Positions 1-6,270 of a stretch of DNA of 7,350 nucleotides are shown one piece after another (position 1 is the stretch's first letter; every line of letters begins with the position of its first letter). This DNA comes from Solirubrobacterales bacterium (GTDB taxonomy: Bacteria > Actinomycetota > Thermoleophilia > Solirubrobacterales > Solirubrobacteraceae), in assembly GCA_027314825.1 (NCBI GenBank), contig DAHVAB010000123.1:1-7350 (forward strand), written 5' to 3'. Position numbers and translations under genes: made by a program. The notes beneath the pieces were generated by a model. The model saw only the letters and a list, made by a program, of their open reading frames with translations, did no database searches and was not told the origin of the DNA.

Positions 1-1241
1 AGCGGCTTTGCCGGATCGATCCGCAGGCCCGCCACCTTGGCCTGGAGCTGGGCGATGCGCTCGGCCGACAATCCCGCCTCGCGCGCGTCCTCGGCCACCG
101 CGGCCGCGGCCTGGTCGACGCGCTTGTTCTGGCGCTGCGCCAGCTCGGCGCGCAGCCCGAGCTCGCCGGCGATCCTGGCGACCTCTCGGGTCTCCTCATC
201 TGCAACGAGGGTGATACCGACGCCCGAGGCGCCGGCGCGACCGGTTCTGCCGACACGGTGGACGTAGTCCTCGCGCGCAGCCGGGGCGTCGAAGTTGATG
301 ACATGGGTGATCCCATCGACGTCGAGGCCGCGGGCGGCGACATCGGTGGCGATCAGCAGGTCGTTCTCGCCTCCGGCGAAGCGACGCAACGCTCGCTCGC
401 GCTGGCTCTGCGTCTTGTCGCCGTGCATCGCCGCCGCCTGCACGCCGTGTGACTGCAGGCGCTTGACGAGGCGATCCGCACCGCGCTTGGTGCGCACGAA
501 GACGAGCGTGCGTCCGCGCTCCGGATGGCGCAGCTCCCGGACAAGCACGTCCAGCTTCGCCTCCCCGGCGACCGGCACGAAGCGGTGCTCGACCTCCCCG
601 CGGCGCTCCGGCGGGTGCGCCTGCTCGTGGCGAACCATGTCTCTGGTGTATCTGCGCGTGAGCTGCTGCACCGCGCTGTTCTCCAGCGTGGCCGAGAACA
701 TAAGCGTCTGGCGGGATCTCGGCGTGAGAGCGACGATGCGCTCGACGGCCGGCCTGAAGCCCATGTCCAGCATCCGGTCGGCCTCATCCAGGATCAGCAC
801 ACGGACGTGCTCCAGGGAGACCGCACCGCGCGCCAGGAGATCCTCCAGACGCCCTGGCGTGGCCACCAGGATGTGCGCCTTGGCTGCCGCCTGGGCCTGC
901 TTCGCTATCCCGGCGCCGCCATAGACGGCGGCGATCGCGAGCGCGCGGGCGTGCGCGACCGCGCGCAGCTCCTCGACGATCTGCGCGGCCAGCTCGCGGG
1001 TCGGAACCAGAATCAGGCCGGAGGGGCGGGGATCGGTAGCCTCGATCCGCTCGACCAGGCCCAGCCCGAAGGCGAGTGACTTGCCCGATCCGGTCGGCGA
1101 GCCGACGAGCATGTCGCGACCGGCGAGAGCGTCGGGCAGGACACGAGCCTGGATCGGGAACGGCGTGAGAATCTCGCGTGCGGCGAGAGCGTCGCGCACG
1201 GCGACGGACACGCCGAGCGAGGCGAAGGTATGCGTGGACAT
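1..1241 (-). CDS. DEAD-box ATP-dependent RNA helicase (partial, C-terminus beyond left edge)
   Basis: This is an ATP-dependent RNA helicase that would remodel structured RNA in the cytoplasm (cold adaptation, RNA decay or ribosome assembly). 413 codons are visible and no stop occurs before the edge. All family motifs are present in order: Q-motif region TPFPIQ (26-31), motif I SPTGSGKS (48-55), Ia PTRELA (80-85), GG (108-109), Ib TPGR (128-131), II DEAD (152-155), III SAT (183-185), IV LVFVRT (246-251), V ATDVAARGLD (298-307) and VI HRVGRTGR (328-335). Both RecA-like domains are therefore intact. Motif I ends in GKS rather than the usual GKT, a conservative change. After motif VI comes an Ala/Glu/Arg-rich extension of unknown length. 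The start is ATG at 1239-1241, with AAGGAG (minus strand) 10 nt upstream. It is divergent from the cold-shock gene. It resembles the RhlE/CsdA group in general, but I cannot assign a subfamily, so no symbol is given. Confidence 0.95.
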   Translation of the reverse strand, partial: MSTHTFASLGVSVAVRDALAAREILTPFPIQARVLPDALAGRDMLVGSPTGSGKSLAFGLGLVERIEATDPRPSGLILVPTRELAAQIVEELRAVAHARALAIAAVYGGAGIAKQAQAAAKAHILVATPGRLEDLLARGAVSLEHVRVLILDEADRMLDMGFRPAVERIVALTPRSRQTLMFSATLENSAVQQLTRRYTRDMVRHEQAHPPERRGEVEHRFVPVAGEAKLDVLVRELRHPERGRTLVFVRTKRGADRLVKRLQSHGVQAAAMHGDKTQSQRERALRRFAGGENDLLIATDVAARGLDVDGITHVINFDAPAAREDYVHRVGRTGRAGASGVGITLVADEETREVARIAGELGLRAELAQRQNKRVDQAAAAVAEDAREAGLSAERIAQLQAKVAGLRIDPAKP

Positions 1242-1251
1242 CTGAAGACTG

Positions 1252-1257
1252 CTCCTT
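1252..1257 (-). promoter_or_regulatory. Ribosome binding site of the helicase
   Basis: AAGGAG on the minus strand, 10 nt before the ATG at 1241. The spacing is slightly long but usable, and it supports this ATG as the start since the frame begins with a typical helicase N-terminus. Confidence 0.6.
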
Positions 1258-1409
1258 CGGCGGCGCCCTTGCGCAGCCGTGCGAGGTGGGAGATTCGACT
1301 CGGCCCGGATCGCGAAGCGTCTGAGATAAGAGAACCCCGCGGGCGACGGGTGCGCCGCCCACAAGTCGTAACGGTAGCAGTCTGGCGCTCGGCGCACGCT
1401 CGGGCCCAC

Positions 1410-1526
1410 GCTCGGCGCGCTCGGCGTGATCGGCGCGCTCGGCGTGATCGGCGCGCTCGGCGTGATCGGCGTGATCGGCGTGATCGGCGTGCTCGGCGTG
1501 CTCGGCGTGATCGGCGCGATCGGCGC
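1410..1526. repeat. 9-bp tandem repeat array, 13 units
   Basis: Thirteen contiguous 9-bp units follow the pattern G(A/C)TCGGCG(C/T). Only positions 2 and 9 vary, giving the sub-types GCTCGGCGC, GCTCGGCGT, GATCGGCGC and GATCGGCGT. A further matching unit sits just upstream at 1387-1395. The period is a multiple of 3, so all frames stay open, but no start with a ribosome binding site leads into it. It is best read as a non-coding satellite in a promoter region: a slippage product or a cluster of protein-binding sites. Confidence 0.9.
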
Positions 1527-1568
1527 AGACCGGGCGCATCTGCGGAAGCTGATAATCTTGGCTTCTCG

Positions 1569-1589
1569 GCCGAGCCGGTGTGGCTCGGC
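1569..1589 (+). promoter_or_regulatory. Hairpin in the cold-shock gene leader
   Basis: GCCGAGCC (1569-1576) and GGCTCGGC (1582-1589) form a perfect 8-bp GC-rich stem with a 5-nt loop, ending 74 nt before the cold-shock start codon. If transcription begins near 1560 this hairpin lies at the start of the mRNA leader. csp leaders in other bacteria are known to be structured and temperature-responsive. That role here is inference; no U-run follows, so a classical terminator is unlikely. Confidence 0.4.
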
Positions 1590-1652
1590 ATTATCGTGTT
1601 AGCGCTCGTAGTCGTTGCGTACCAGCATCCTCCGCGTCCGCACACAGAAACC

Positions 1653-1659
1653 GGAGGAG
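1653..1659 (+). promoter_or_regulatory. Ribosome binding site of the cold-shock gene
   Basis: GGAGGAG lies just upstream of ATG 1664, with 6 nt between the GGAGG core and the start. This strong site selects ATG 1664 over the in-frame ATG at 1580, which has no such signal. Confidence 0.85.
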
Positions 1660-1663
1660 CCAA

Positions 1664-1867
1664 ATGGATACAGGAACCGTGAAGTGGTTCAGCAATGACA
1701 AGGGATTCGGGTTCATAACGCCCGACGACCAGTCGGCCGACCTTTTCGTGCACCACAGCGCGATCGTCGGCGATGGATATCACTCCCTCGAGGAGGGCGC
1801 GAAGGTCTCCTTCGACTCCGAAGCCGGAGCGAAGGGCCCGAAGGCGATCAACGTCCAGAGCCTGTAG
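1664..1867 (+). CDS. Cold-shock protein, CspA family
   Basis: A 67-residue single cold-shock domain (OB fold), the usual length for CspA-type proteins. These bind single-stranded RNA and DNA in the cytoplasm and act as RNA chaperones or antiterminators at low temperature or in general growth. The N-terminus GTVKWF (4-9) is typical. RNP1 is KGFGFI (13-18) and RNP2 is LFVHH (27-31), with the aromatic nucleic-acid-binding residues W8, F15, F17, F28, H30 and also F9. The C-terminal KGPKAINV (57-64) matches the last strand of the fold. The start is fixed by a strong GGAGGAG. The gene is divergent from a DEAD-box helicase, a family often active on the same structured RNAs, and is bracketed by two tandem-repeat arrays. 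The csp gene class is certain; the paralogue letter is not, so no symbol is given. Confidence 0.97.
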   Translation: MDTGTVKWFSNDKGFGFITPDDQSADLFVHHSAIVGDGYHSLEEGAKVSFDSEAGAKGPKAINVQSL

Positions 1868-1975
1868 AGGCGCGCGGCTGGGGCCGGCCCGCATCACCTC
1901 CGGTGTCCTTCCCCACGCGGGAGGACGCTGCGAGGCGGTCGAGCACGATCTGACGCGGGCCCGCACCCCAGCAGG

Positions 1976-1999
1976 GGGCCTCACCGATCGGTGAGGCCC
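1976..1999. terminator. Perfect 24-bp palindrome, probable bidirectional terminator
   Basis: Each arm is 12 bp, GGGCCTCACCGA followed directly by its reverse complement. As RNA it folds into a stem of about 10 bp closed by a GAUC loop, from either strand. It lies between two convergent genes, 108 bp past the cold-shock stop and about 100 bp past the stop of the membrane protein, so it could end both transcripts. No U-tract follows on either side, as is common in high-GC actinobacteria. A dyad operator is an alternative, but the convergent position favours termination. Confidence 0.65.
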
Positions 2000-2001
2000 G
2001 A

Positions 2002-2106
2002 CGCGCTCGCCGGTCAGCTGGGCGCGCTCGCCGGTCAGCCGGACGCGCTCGCCGGTCAGCTGGGCGCGCTCGCCGGTCAGCTGGGCGCGCTCGCCGGTCA
2101 GCTGGG
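2002..2106. repeat. 21-bp tandem repeat array, five units, overlapping a gene's 3' end
   Basis: Five contiguous 21-bp units start at 2002, 2023, 2044, 2065 and 2086. Each begins CGCGCTCGCCGGTCAG, and a partial unit follows at 2107-2110. Four units are identical; the second differs near its end (CCGGA instead of CTGGG). On the minus strand the stop codon of the large membrane protein (2098-2100) lies in the unit nearest the gene. Every other unit has a TGA in the same frame, so the array adds no residues. It begins two bases after the 24-bp palindrome. Confidence 0.92.
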
Positions 2107-4665
2107 CGCGAGAAGATCTATCCAGTTCAGCTCGCGTCCGCAGAGGCTTCTCGCCCGCGCGGGGCTCACCTTCACGAGCTCGGCGCGCGGCGCTCCGAGC
2201 GGTTCTAGCAGCACCGCGTCGACCGTCGTGTACTCGTTCCACCCGCTGCCCGGTTCCAGGATTTCCGGGAAGCCCGAGCCGCTCGGATAGGCGTATTCGA
2301 CGCTGTGAACGCCGGCGCTGAGCTGCACGCTCGCGACCGGCGCGTAGCTCTCGAAGCCGGAGAGCTGGTTCTGCACCCTTCCCAGCGTCCGCCCATCCAC
2401 GCTGACGATGACTCCGCGTGCAAACTCGCCGGCGAGGTAGAGCTCGTAGCGTCCCGCCCTCTGGATCTCGACGTGCCCGACCGCCGTTCCCGGCGTGTCC
2501 GGCACGAGCGCGTGGGCCGCTTCTTCGTGGATCCAGGCGCCCGGCCAGCGCACCTGGTCGCCGCGCATGACGATCGGCGCGGGCCGTTGATATGCCACGA
2601 GCGACCCGTGGTCCGCCCTTGCGGTCGCCGCGAGGCTCATCACCTGTGGACAGGACGGGACGCTCACCGGATCGGTGCTGCAGAGCGGCCGGGCCGGCGC
2701 GTTCTCCGCCGCTCCGCAATAGGGCAGCGTGTTCGATTCCCCGTACTCCACCTGCTCCAGCAGCCGCATCCGCGGGTGCGCCGGACGCTGCCACAGCTCG
2801 TAGAAACGTCCCATGTAGACGAGCTTGTAGATCGCGGGAGGGCGGCTTTCGGCGGGCGAGCGCTGGGTGACGATCGAGCGATAGGCCATCAGCTCCGCCG
2901 GCGGGAACGCGTTCAGGCCGGCCCATGCCGCCTTCGTCAGAACCGCGCCGTCGCGCAGCGCCAGCGTCGCGGCGCGATACTCCGCGGGCTCGGTCGGCGC
3001 CCCTTCGCGGAGGAAGTGGCGGTCGGCATAGACTTCGTAGAAGTTCACGAACGTCGGCCCCCTGCCGGCGATCAGGCCGTCGATGTGCTGAAGCTCGGCC
3101 AGGCGCGCGCGCGGCGCGAGGGTCACGCCGTTGTAGGCGAGCACATTCGACCAGATCACGCCGAGGCCGATCACCGTGATCACCGCGGGACCGAGCACTC
3201 GCAGCACCCGGCGTCGATGCCCGACGAGCATCGCCGCGCCGGCGAGCGCCGCCGTCAGGATCGCGGGCGTTGAGATCGCGAGCGCCTTACCGGTCACCCA
3301 GGGGGTGGCGCCCGCGACATAGAACATGGCGATCGCCGCCATCGCGATCCCGGCGTAGATCGCTACGCCGGGCCGGCGGCGAGCCACGCTCGCGACGACG
3401 CCCGCCGCCGCGGCGATCACGGCGATCACCACGAAGCCGATCCAGTGCGATGTCGGCGCCGCGAGCCGGAAGTCGCCGACGGGCCAGATCCCGACCACCT
3501 GCCATGGATCGATCGCTGCGAGCAGGTTCCCAAGCCTGGTCGCGGACGATTGGCCTTCGGAGAAGAGGCCGGCATCGTGGGAGAGGAAGTTGGCGAGAGC
3601 CACCCACACCGGAACGATCGCCGCGGCAGTGATGACGGCGAGCCCCACCAGGCTGCGCACCCGCAGCCATGCGGCGCGCATCCGCGCCTCATGGGCACGT
3701 GCCACCTGCAGAGCCCAGGCGAGCACGAGCACCACGAGCGCGGGCCCGACCCAGCCTCCCGCCCCGATGCCCAGCACCTGGATCATGGCTGCGCCGGCGA
3801 CCCCGAGCGGCACCGCCCGCCGCAGCGCTTCGCGCCGGCTGCCGGCCGGCTCGGCGCGCACCATCTCCGCGGCCAGCGCAACTCCCAGCGCCAGCAGGAA
3901 CGCCGCGCTCATTTCCTTGATCCCTCCCCACAGGCTGTACCCGTAGAGCAACGCGGGCTGCGCGGCGAGGAACGCGACCAGTGCGCAGAGCCTGCGCGAA
4001 CGCACCATCGGTGAGACGATCGCGTAGATCGCGAGCGCGAGCGCACCGCCGCAACACGCCAGATACGGCTGGAATATCCACGCCGCGTCGATCCCGCTAA
4101 GCACGTGGCCGACGCCGAGGATCACGAACGCGCCGAGCGGATACGAGGCGCCGATGTCGCCGGAGAACGTCAGCGAGAAGGTCGAGGTCGCCAGCCCCTG
4201 CACCGACCGTCCGTGCGCCATGATGATGTCCACCACGTTCAGCCAGGTGGAGGTGTCGTCGAGCTTCACGATGCCGGTGAACGTCGCCTCGCCGGAGAAG
4301 ATGACCGCCGCGCCGTATGCGATCACGGTGGCGATCGCCGCGCAGGCGGGCCAAGCTCCGATCAGCGGCCAGCGGCCCGGCGAGCGCAGCCTGAGCGCGC
4401 GCAGCCGCGGCCATGCGAGCGCGAGCCCGACCACCGCTCCGGCGGCGATCAGCGGCGCGGCCGCGGAGGCGGCTGCGGCGGCAGCGGCCCCGCCGCTGAA
4501 GCCGGTGAGCGTTCCCGCGACCACGATCACGCTCGCGAGCCCCAGCGGGATCAGCAGCGCATCTCCGACGCTCACGCCGGCGAGACGCTCGACCAGCACG
4601 CCCCACCCCGCCCCCACAGCGGCGAGCAGGAGCGGGAAGATGAGCCAGGAGACGATCAGCGACAT
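2098..4665 (-). CDS. Large multi-pass membrane protein, GT-C-like, with extracytoplasmic C-terminal domain
   Basis: An 855-residue protein in two parts. Residues 1-510 carry about 13-14 hydrophobic segments (for example 5-27, 36-56, 103-124, 196-219, 287-320, 339-360, 409-427, 435-452, 466-483, 490-510). Residues 511-855 are soluble. The loop after about the fourth helix has LDDTSTW (135-141); an acidic pair in the first large external loop is a hallmark of GT-C glycosyltransferases that use polyprenyl-linked sugars. The soluble part has SRPP (607-610) and FYELW (621-625), cysteines 650, 662, 672 and 842 that could pair outside the cell, and a beta-rich segment (about 725-825, RYELYLAGEF, VSVDGRTLG) resembling a carbohydrate-binding module. 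I know similar proteins from actinobacterial glycan loci but no characterised member. The start is ATG 4663-4665, 28 bp after the flippase stop. No clear ribosome binding site is seen, so it may be translationally coupled. Glycosyltransferase function is inferred. Confidence 0.85.
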   Translation of the reverse strand: MSLIVSWLIFPLLLAAVGAGWGVLVERLAGVSVGDALLIPLGLASVIVVAGTLTGFSGGAAAAAAASAAAPLIAAGAVVGLALAWPRLRALRLRSPGRWPLIGAWPACAAIATVIAYGAAVIFSGEATFTGIVKLDDTSTWLNVVDIIMAHGRSVQGLATSTFSLTFSGDIGASYPLGAFVILGVGHVLSGIDAAWIFQPYLACCGGALALAIYAIVSPMVRSRRLCALVAFLAAQPALLYGYSLWGGIKEMSAAFLLALGVALAAEMVRAEPAGSRREALRRAVPLGVAGAAMIQVLGIGAGGWVGPALVVLVLAWALQVARAHEARMRAAWLRVRSLVGLAVITAAAIVPVWVALANFLSHDAGLFSEGQSSATRLGNLLAAIDPWQVVGIWPVGDFRLAAPTSHWIGFVVIAVIAAAAGVVASVARRRPGVAIYAGIAMAAIAMFYVAGATPWVTGKALAISTPAILTAALAGAAMLVGHRRRVLRVLGPAVITVIGLGVIWSNVLAYNGVTLAPRARLAELQHIDGLIAGRGPTFVNFYEVYADRHFLREGAPTEPAEYRAATLALRDGAVLTKAAWAGLNAFPPAELMAYRSIVTQRSPAESRPPAIYKLVYMGRFYELWQRPAHPRMRLLEQVEYGESNTLPYCGAAENAPARPLCSTDPVSVPSCPQVMSLAATARADHGSLVAYQRPAPIVMRGDQVRWPGAWIHEEAAHALVPDTPGTAVGHVEIQRAGRYELYLAGEFARGVIVSVDGRTLGRVQNQLSGFESYAPVASVQLSAGVHSVEYAYPSGSGFPEILEPGSGWNEYTTVDAVLLEPLGAPRAELVKVSPARARSLCGRELNWIDLLAPS

Positions 4666-4693
4666 CGTCGACAGCTGGCGCAGGCGAGGGAGA

Positions 4694-6184
4694 TCACGGG
4701 CGCGCGGACCTTATAGGAGAGTCATCCGGCCGGCGCGGCGGGCGGCCGAGGCCGATGGCTTCGTGGAGCTCGGAGGGCAGCATCCCGATCGCCTGGCCGA
4801 CGCCGACGAACGCGACTCCGGCCAGCACGGCCGCTGTGACGGGCGCCAGGCCGGGAGCCAGGAGGATCCCGGTCGCGACCGCTGCGGCCGCGAGCACCCG
4901 GGCCAGGAATCCGGGGCGAATCGCGACGCTCGCTCCAGCGGACTGGACGCGCCTGTAGATCAGGCAGGCGAGGGTCGCGTCTCCCAGCACGCTCGCTATC
5001 GCGCCGCCGATCGCTCCGAGGCTCGGTACGAGCGCAACGGCGAACACGATCAGGCAGAGCAGGGCGAGCGCGTTCGTGAGGATCAGGTCTCGCTGGCGGC
5101 CCAGCGCGATCAGCGCCACCGTCCATATCTGATACAGGGCTATGAACATCAGGGCGCCGACCTGGATCCTAAGCACGGCCCCGGAATCCCGGAAGGCGGC
5201 GCCGCCGATCAGCGACATCGCCGGCTCGGCGAGTCGCGCGGTGACGATCACGATCAGCACGCCCGTGATCACCGCCCCCTCGCTCATGCCCTGCACCGCA
5301 CGGCGCAGGCGCGGCATGTCACCCCGCGAGGCGGCCAGCATCGGCAGGGCGACGCCGGCGACGAACAGGGAGATCGCGGTCTGGGCTTCGACCGCACGCA
5401 GCGAGGCGGCGAAGAAGCCCGCCTGCCTGGGGTTGGAGATCAGCGACATCAGCACCATCACGAAGCGGACATAGATCTGGCCGAGGATCAGCGCCGCGGC
5501 GACCGGCAGGGCGCTGGTGAGCAGCATGCGCTGCTCGGCGCGATCGAATCGCGGCAGCACCAGCCCGCCGGCGCCGACGAGGAGCGGGGCGATCGCGACC
5601 AGCACGATCCCCATGCCGATCTGAACCGCGAAGAACGGCGTCAGCGAGGAGCCGGCCGCCACGAGCGCGGCAACACCCGTGAGCGTGACCGCCTGACGTA
5701 GAAAGTCCACCAGCGCGAGCCCGGCGTTGCGAAGCTCGACGGTCAGTCGCAGCAGCAGCGCGTCGGCGAGCGATGCGAGCAGGTAGCCGGACCCGGCCAG
5801 CGCGGTGCCCACCACCATCGAGGATGGGTAGCCGACGGCCACGGCGAAGCCGACCATCAGCAGAACCGCAGCCGGGGTCATCGCGATCCGCAGGCCGAGG
5901 AGGCTCCCGATCAAGCCGGTGCGCCGGCCCGGATCCCTGATGGCCAGCTCGCGGCTGGTCGTCAGGTTCAGCCCCGCATCGGCGATGTTGCCGGCGATCG
6001 CGACCAGCGACATCACCGTCACGTAACGCCCGGCGCCGGCGACGCCGAGATGATGCAGCAGCAATGCGGCCGTCCCGAGCCCGGCGACGATGCCGGCCAG
6101 GTTGCCGGCGACCCGCCAGACGCTGCCGCGGATCACCTTCGCGCCGGCGCTCGGCGACCTCAGCGGATCCTCGGCGGCGACCAC
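4694..6184 (-). CDS. Wzx-type polysaccharide flippase (MOP superfamily)
   Basis: A 496-residue integral membrane protein, the usual size for Wzx/RfbX-type transporters that flip lipid-linked oligosaccharides across the cytoplasmic membrane. About 14 hydrophobic helices can be placed (roughly 27-45, 53-73, 92-117, 121-145, 163-178, 181-205, 223-245, 265-285, 302-320, 337-361, 369-387, 390-409, 426-445, 448-467), matching the 14-helix MOP fold. The N-terminal pattern with LGVAGAGRY (46-54) then NIADAGLNL (66-74) is typical of the polysaccharide biosynthesis family. I prefer GTG at 6182-6184 as the start because GGAGG lies 8 nt upstream. An in-frame TTG at 6227-6229 would add 15 hydrophilic residues but has no good ribosome binding site. 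It follows the collagen-like gene by 86 bp and precedes the GT-C-like gene by 28 bp on the same strand, so the three may form an operon exporting a glycan. Substrate unknown. Confidence 0.88.
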   Translation of the reverse strand: MVAAEDPLRSPSAGAKVIRGSVWRVAGNLAGIVAGLGTAALLLHHLGVAGAGRYVTVMSLVAIAGNIADAGLNLTTSRELAIRDPGRRTGLIGSLLGLRIAMTPAAVLLMVGFAVAVGYPSSMVVGTALAGSGYLLASLADALLLRLTVELRNAGLALVDFLRQAVTLTGVAALVAAGSSLTPFFAVQIGMGIVLVAIAPLLVGAGGLVLPRFDRAEQRMLLTSALPVAAALILGQIYVRFVMVLMSLISNPRQAGFFAASLRAVEAQTAISLFVAGVALPMLAASRGDMPRLRRAVQGMSEGAVITGVLIVIVTARLAEPAMSLIGGAAFRDSGAVLRIQVGALMFIALYQIWTVALIALGRQRDLILTNALALLCLIVFAVALVPSLGAIGGAIASVLGDATLACLIYRRVQSAGASVAIRPGFLARVLAAAAVATGILLAPGLAPVTAAVLAGVAFVGVGQAIGMLPSELHEAIGLGRPPRRPDDSPIRSARP

Positions 6185-6192
6185 GGCCGTCG

Positions 6193-6197
6193 CCTCC
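6193..6197 (-). promoter_or_regulatory. Ribosome binding site deciding the flippase start
   Basis: GGAGG on the minus strand with an 8-nt spacer to GTG 6184. The upstream alternative TTG 6229 is preceded by a sequence with no comparable match, so the shorter protein is favoured. Confidence 0.6.
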
Positions 6198-6270
6198 AAG
6201 CGCTCGGGAAGCTCTGGCGATGCGCTCAACGGTCCCAGTGGATGGCCGGCTGACCTCCGGCCGAGGCGAC

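Larger units (their letters stand above)
1242..1663. other. Divergent intergenic region between helicase and cold-shock gene
   Basis: This 422-bp stretch has no supported gene. It holds the helicase ribosome binding site, a 9-bp tandem array (1410-1526), a GC-rich hairpin (1569-1589) and the cold-shock gene's ribosome binding site. Both genes' promoters should lie here. I see only weak candidates: a TAATCT hexamer at 1553-1558 on the plus strand and a TANNNT match at 1592-1597, neither with a convincing -35 box. Nothing clear is seen for the helicase. Open frames across the region are Arg/Ala/His-rich products of the repeat and lack a ribosome binding site. Confidence 0.6.

Noticed and set aside
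1410..1526. 9-bp array as a CRISPR or as coding sequence (Gly-Val-Ile-Gly-Ala-Leu repeat)
   Set aside because: Units are contiguous with no spacers, so it is not a CRISPR. The hydrophobic-repeat frame has a stop at 1375 and no start with a ribosome binding site.
1569..1589. Leader hairpin as a rho-independent terminator
   Set aside because: No U-run follows on either strand, and no gene ends just upstream on the plus strand.
1580..1663. Upstream in-frame ATG extending the cold-shock protein by 28 residues
   Set aside because: It would add a non-homologous basic tail and run through the leader hairpin, whereas ATG 1664 has GGAGGAG and gives the canonical 67-residue domain.
2002..2106. 21-bp array as a coding heptad repeat (RAQLTGE) or CRISPR
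   Set aside because: The heptad appears only in a frame different from the real gene, and that frame has no supported start. No spacers separate the units.
1013..2926. 637-codon open frame on the minus strand spanning the cold-shock region
   Set aside because: It crosses the helicase start, the antisense of the csp gene and the 3' part of the membrane protein in another frame. Its product is Arg/Ala-rich with repeat-derived heptads, typical of a GC-rich shadow frame.
4154..5701. 515-codon open frame on the plus strand
   Set aside because: It lies antisense to the flippase and membrane protein genes, which have clear hydrophobic helices and family patterns. The plus-strand product is a polar Arg/Asp/Gln-rich shadow with no recognisable domain.
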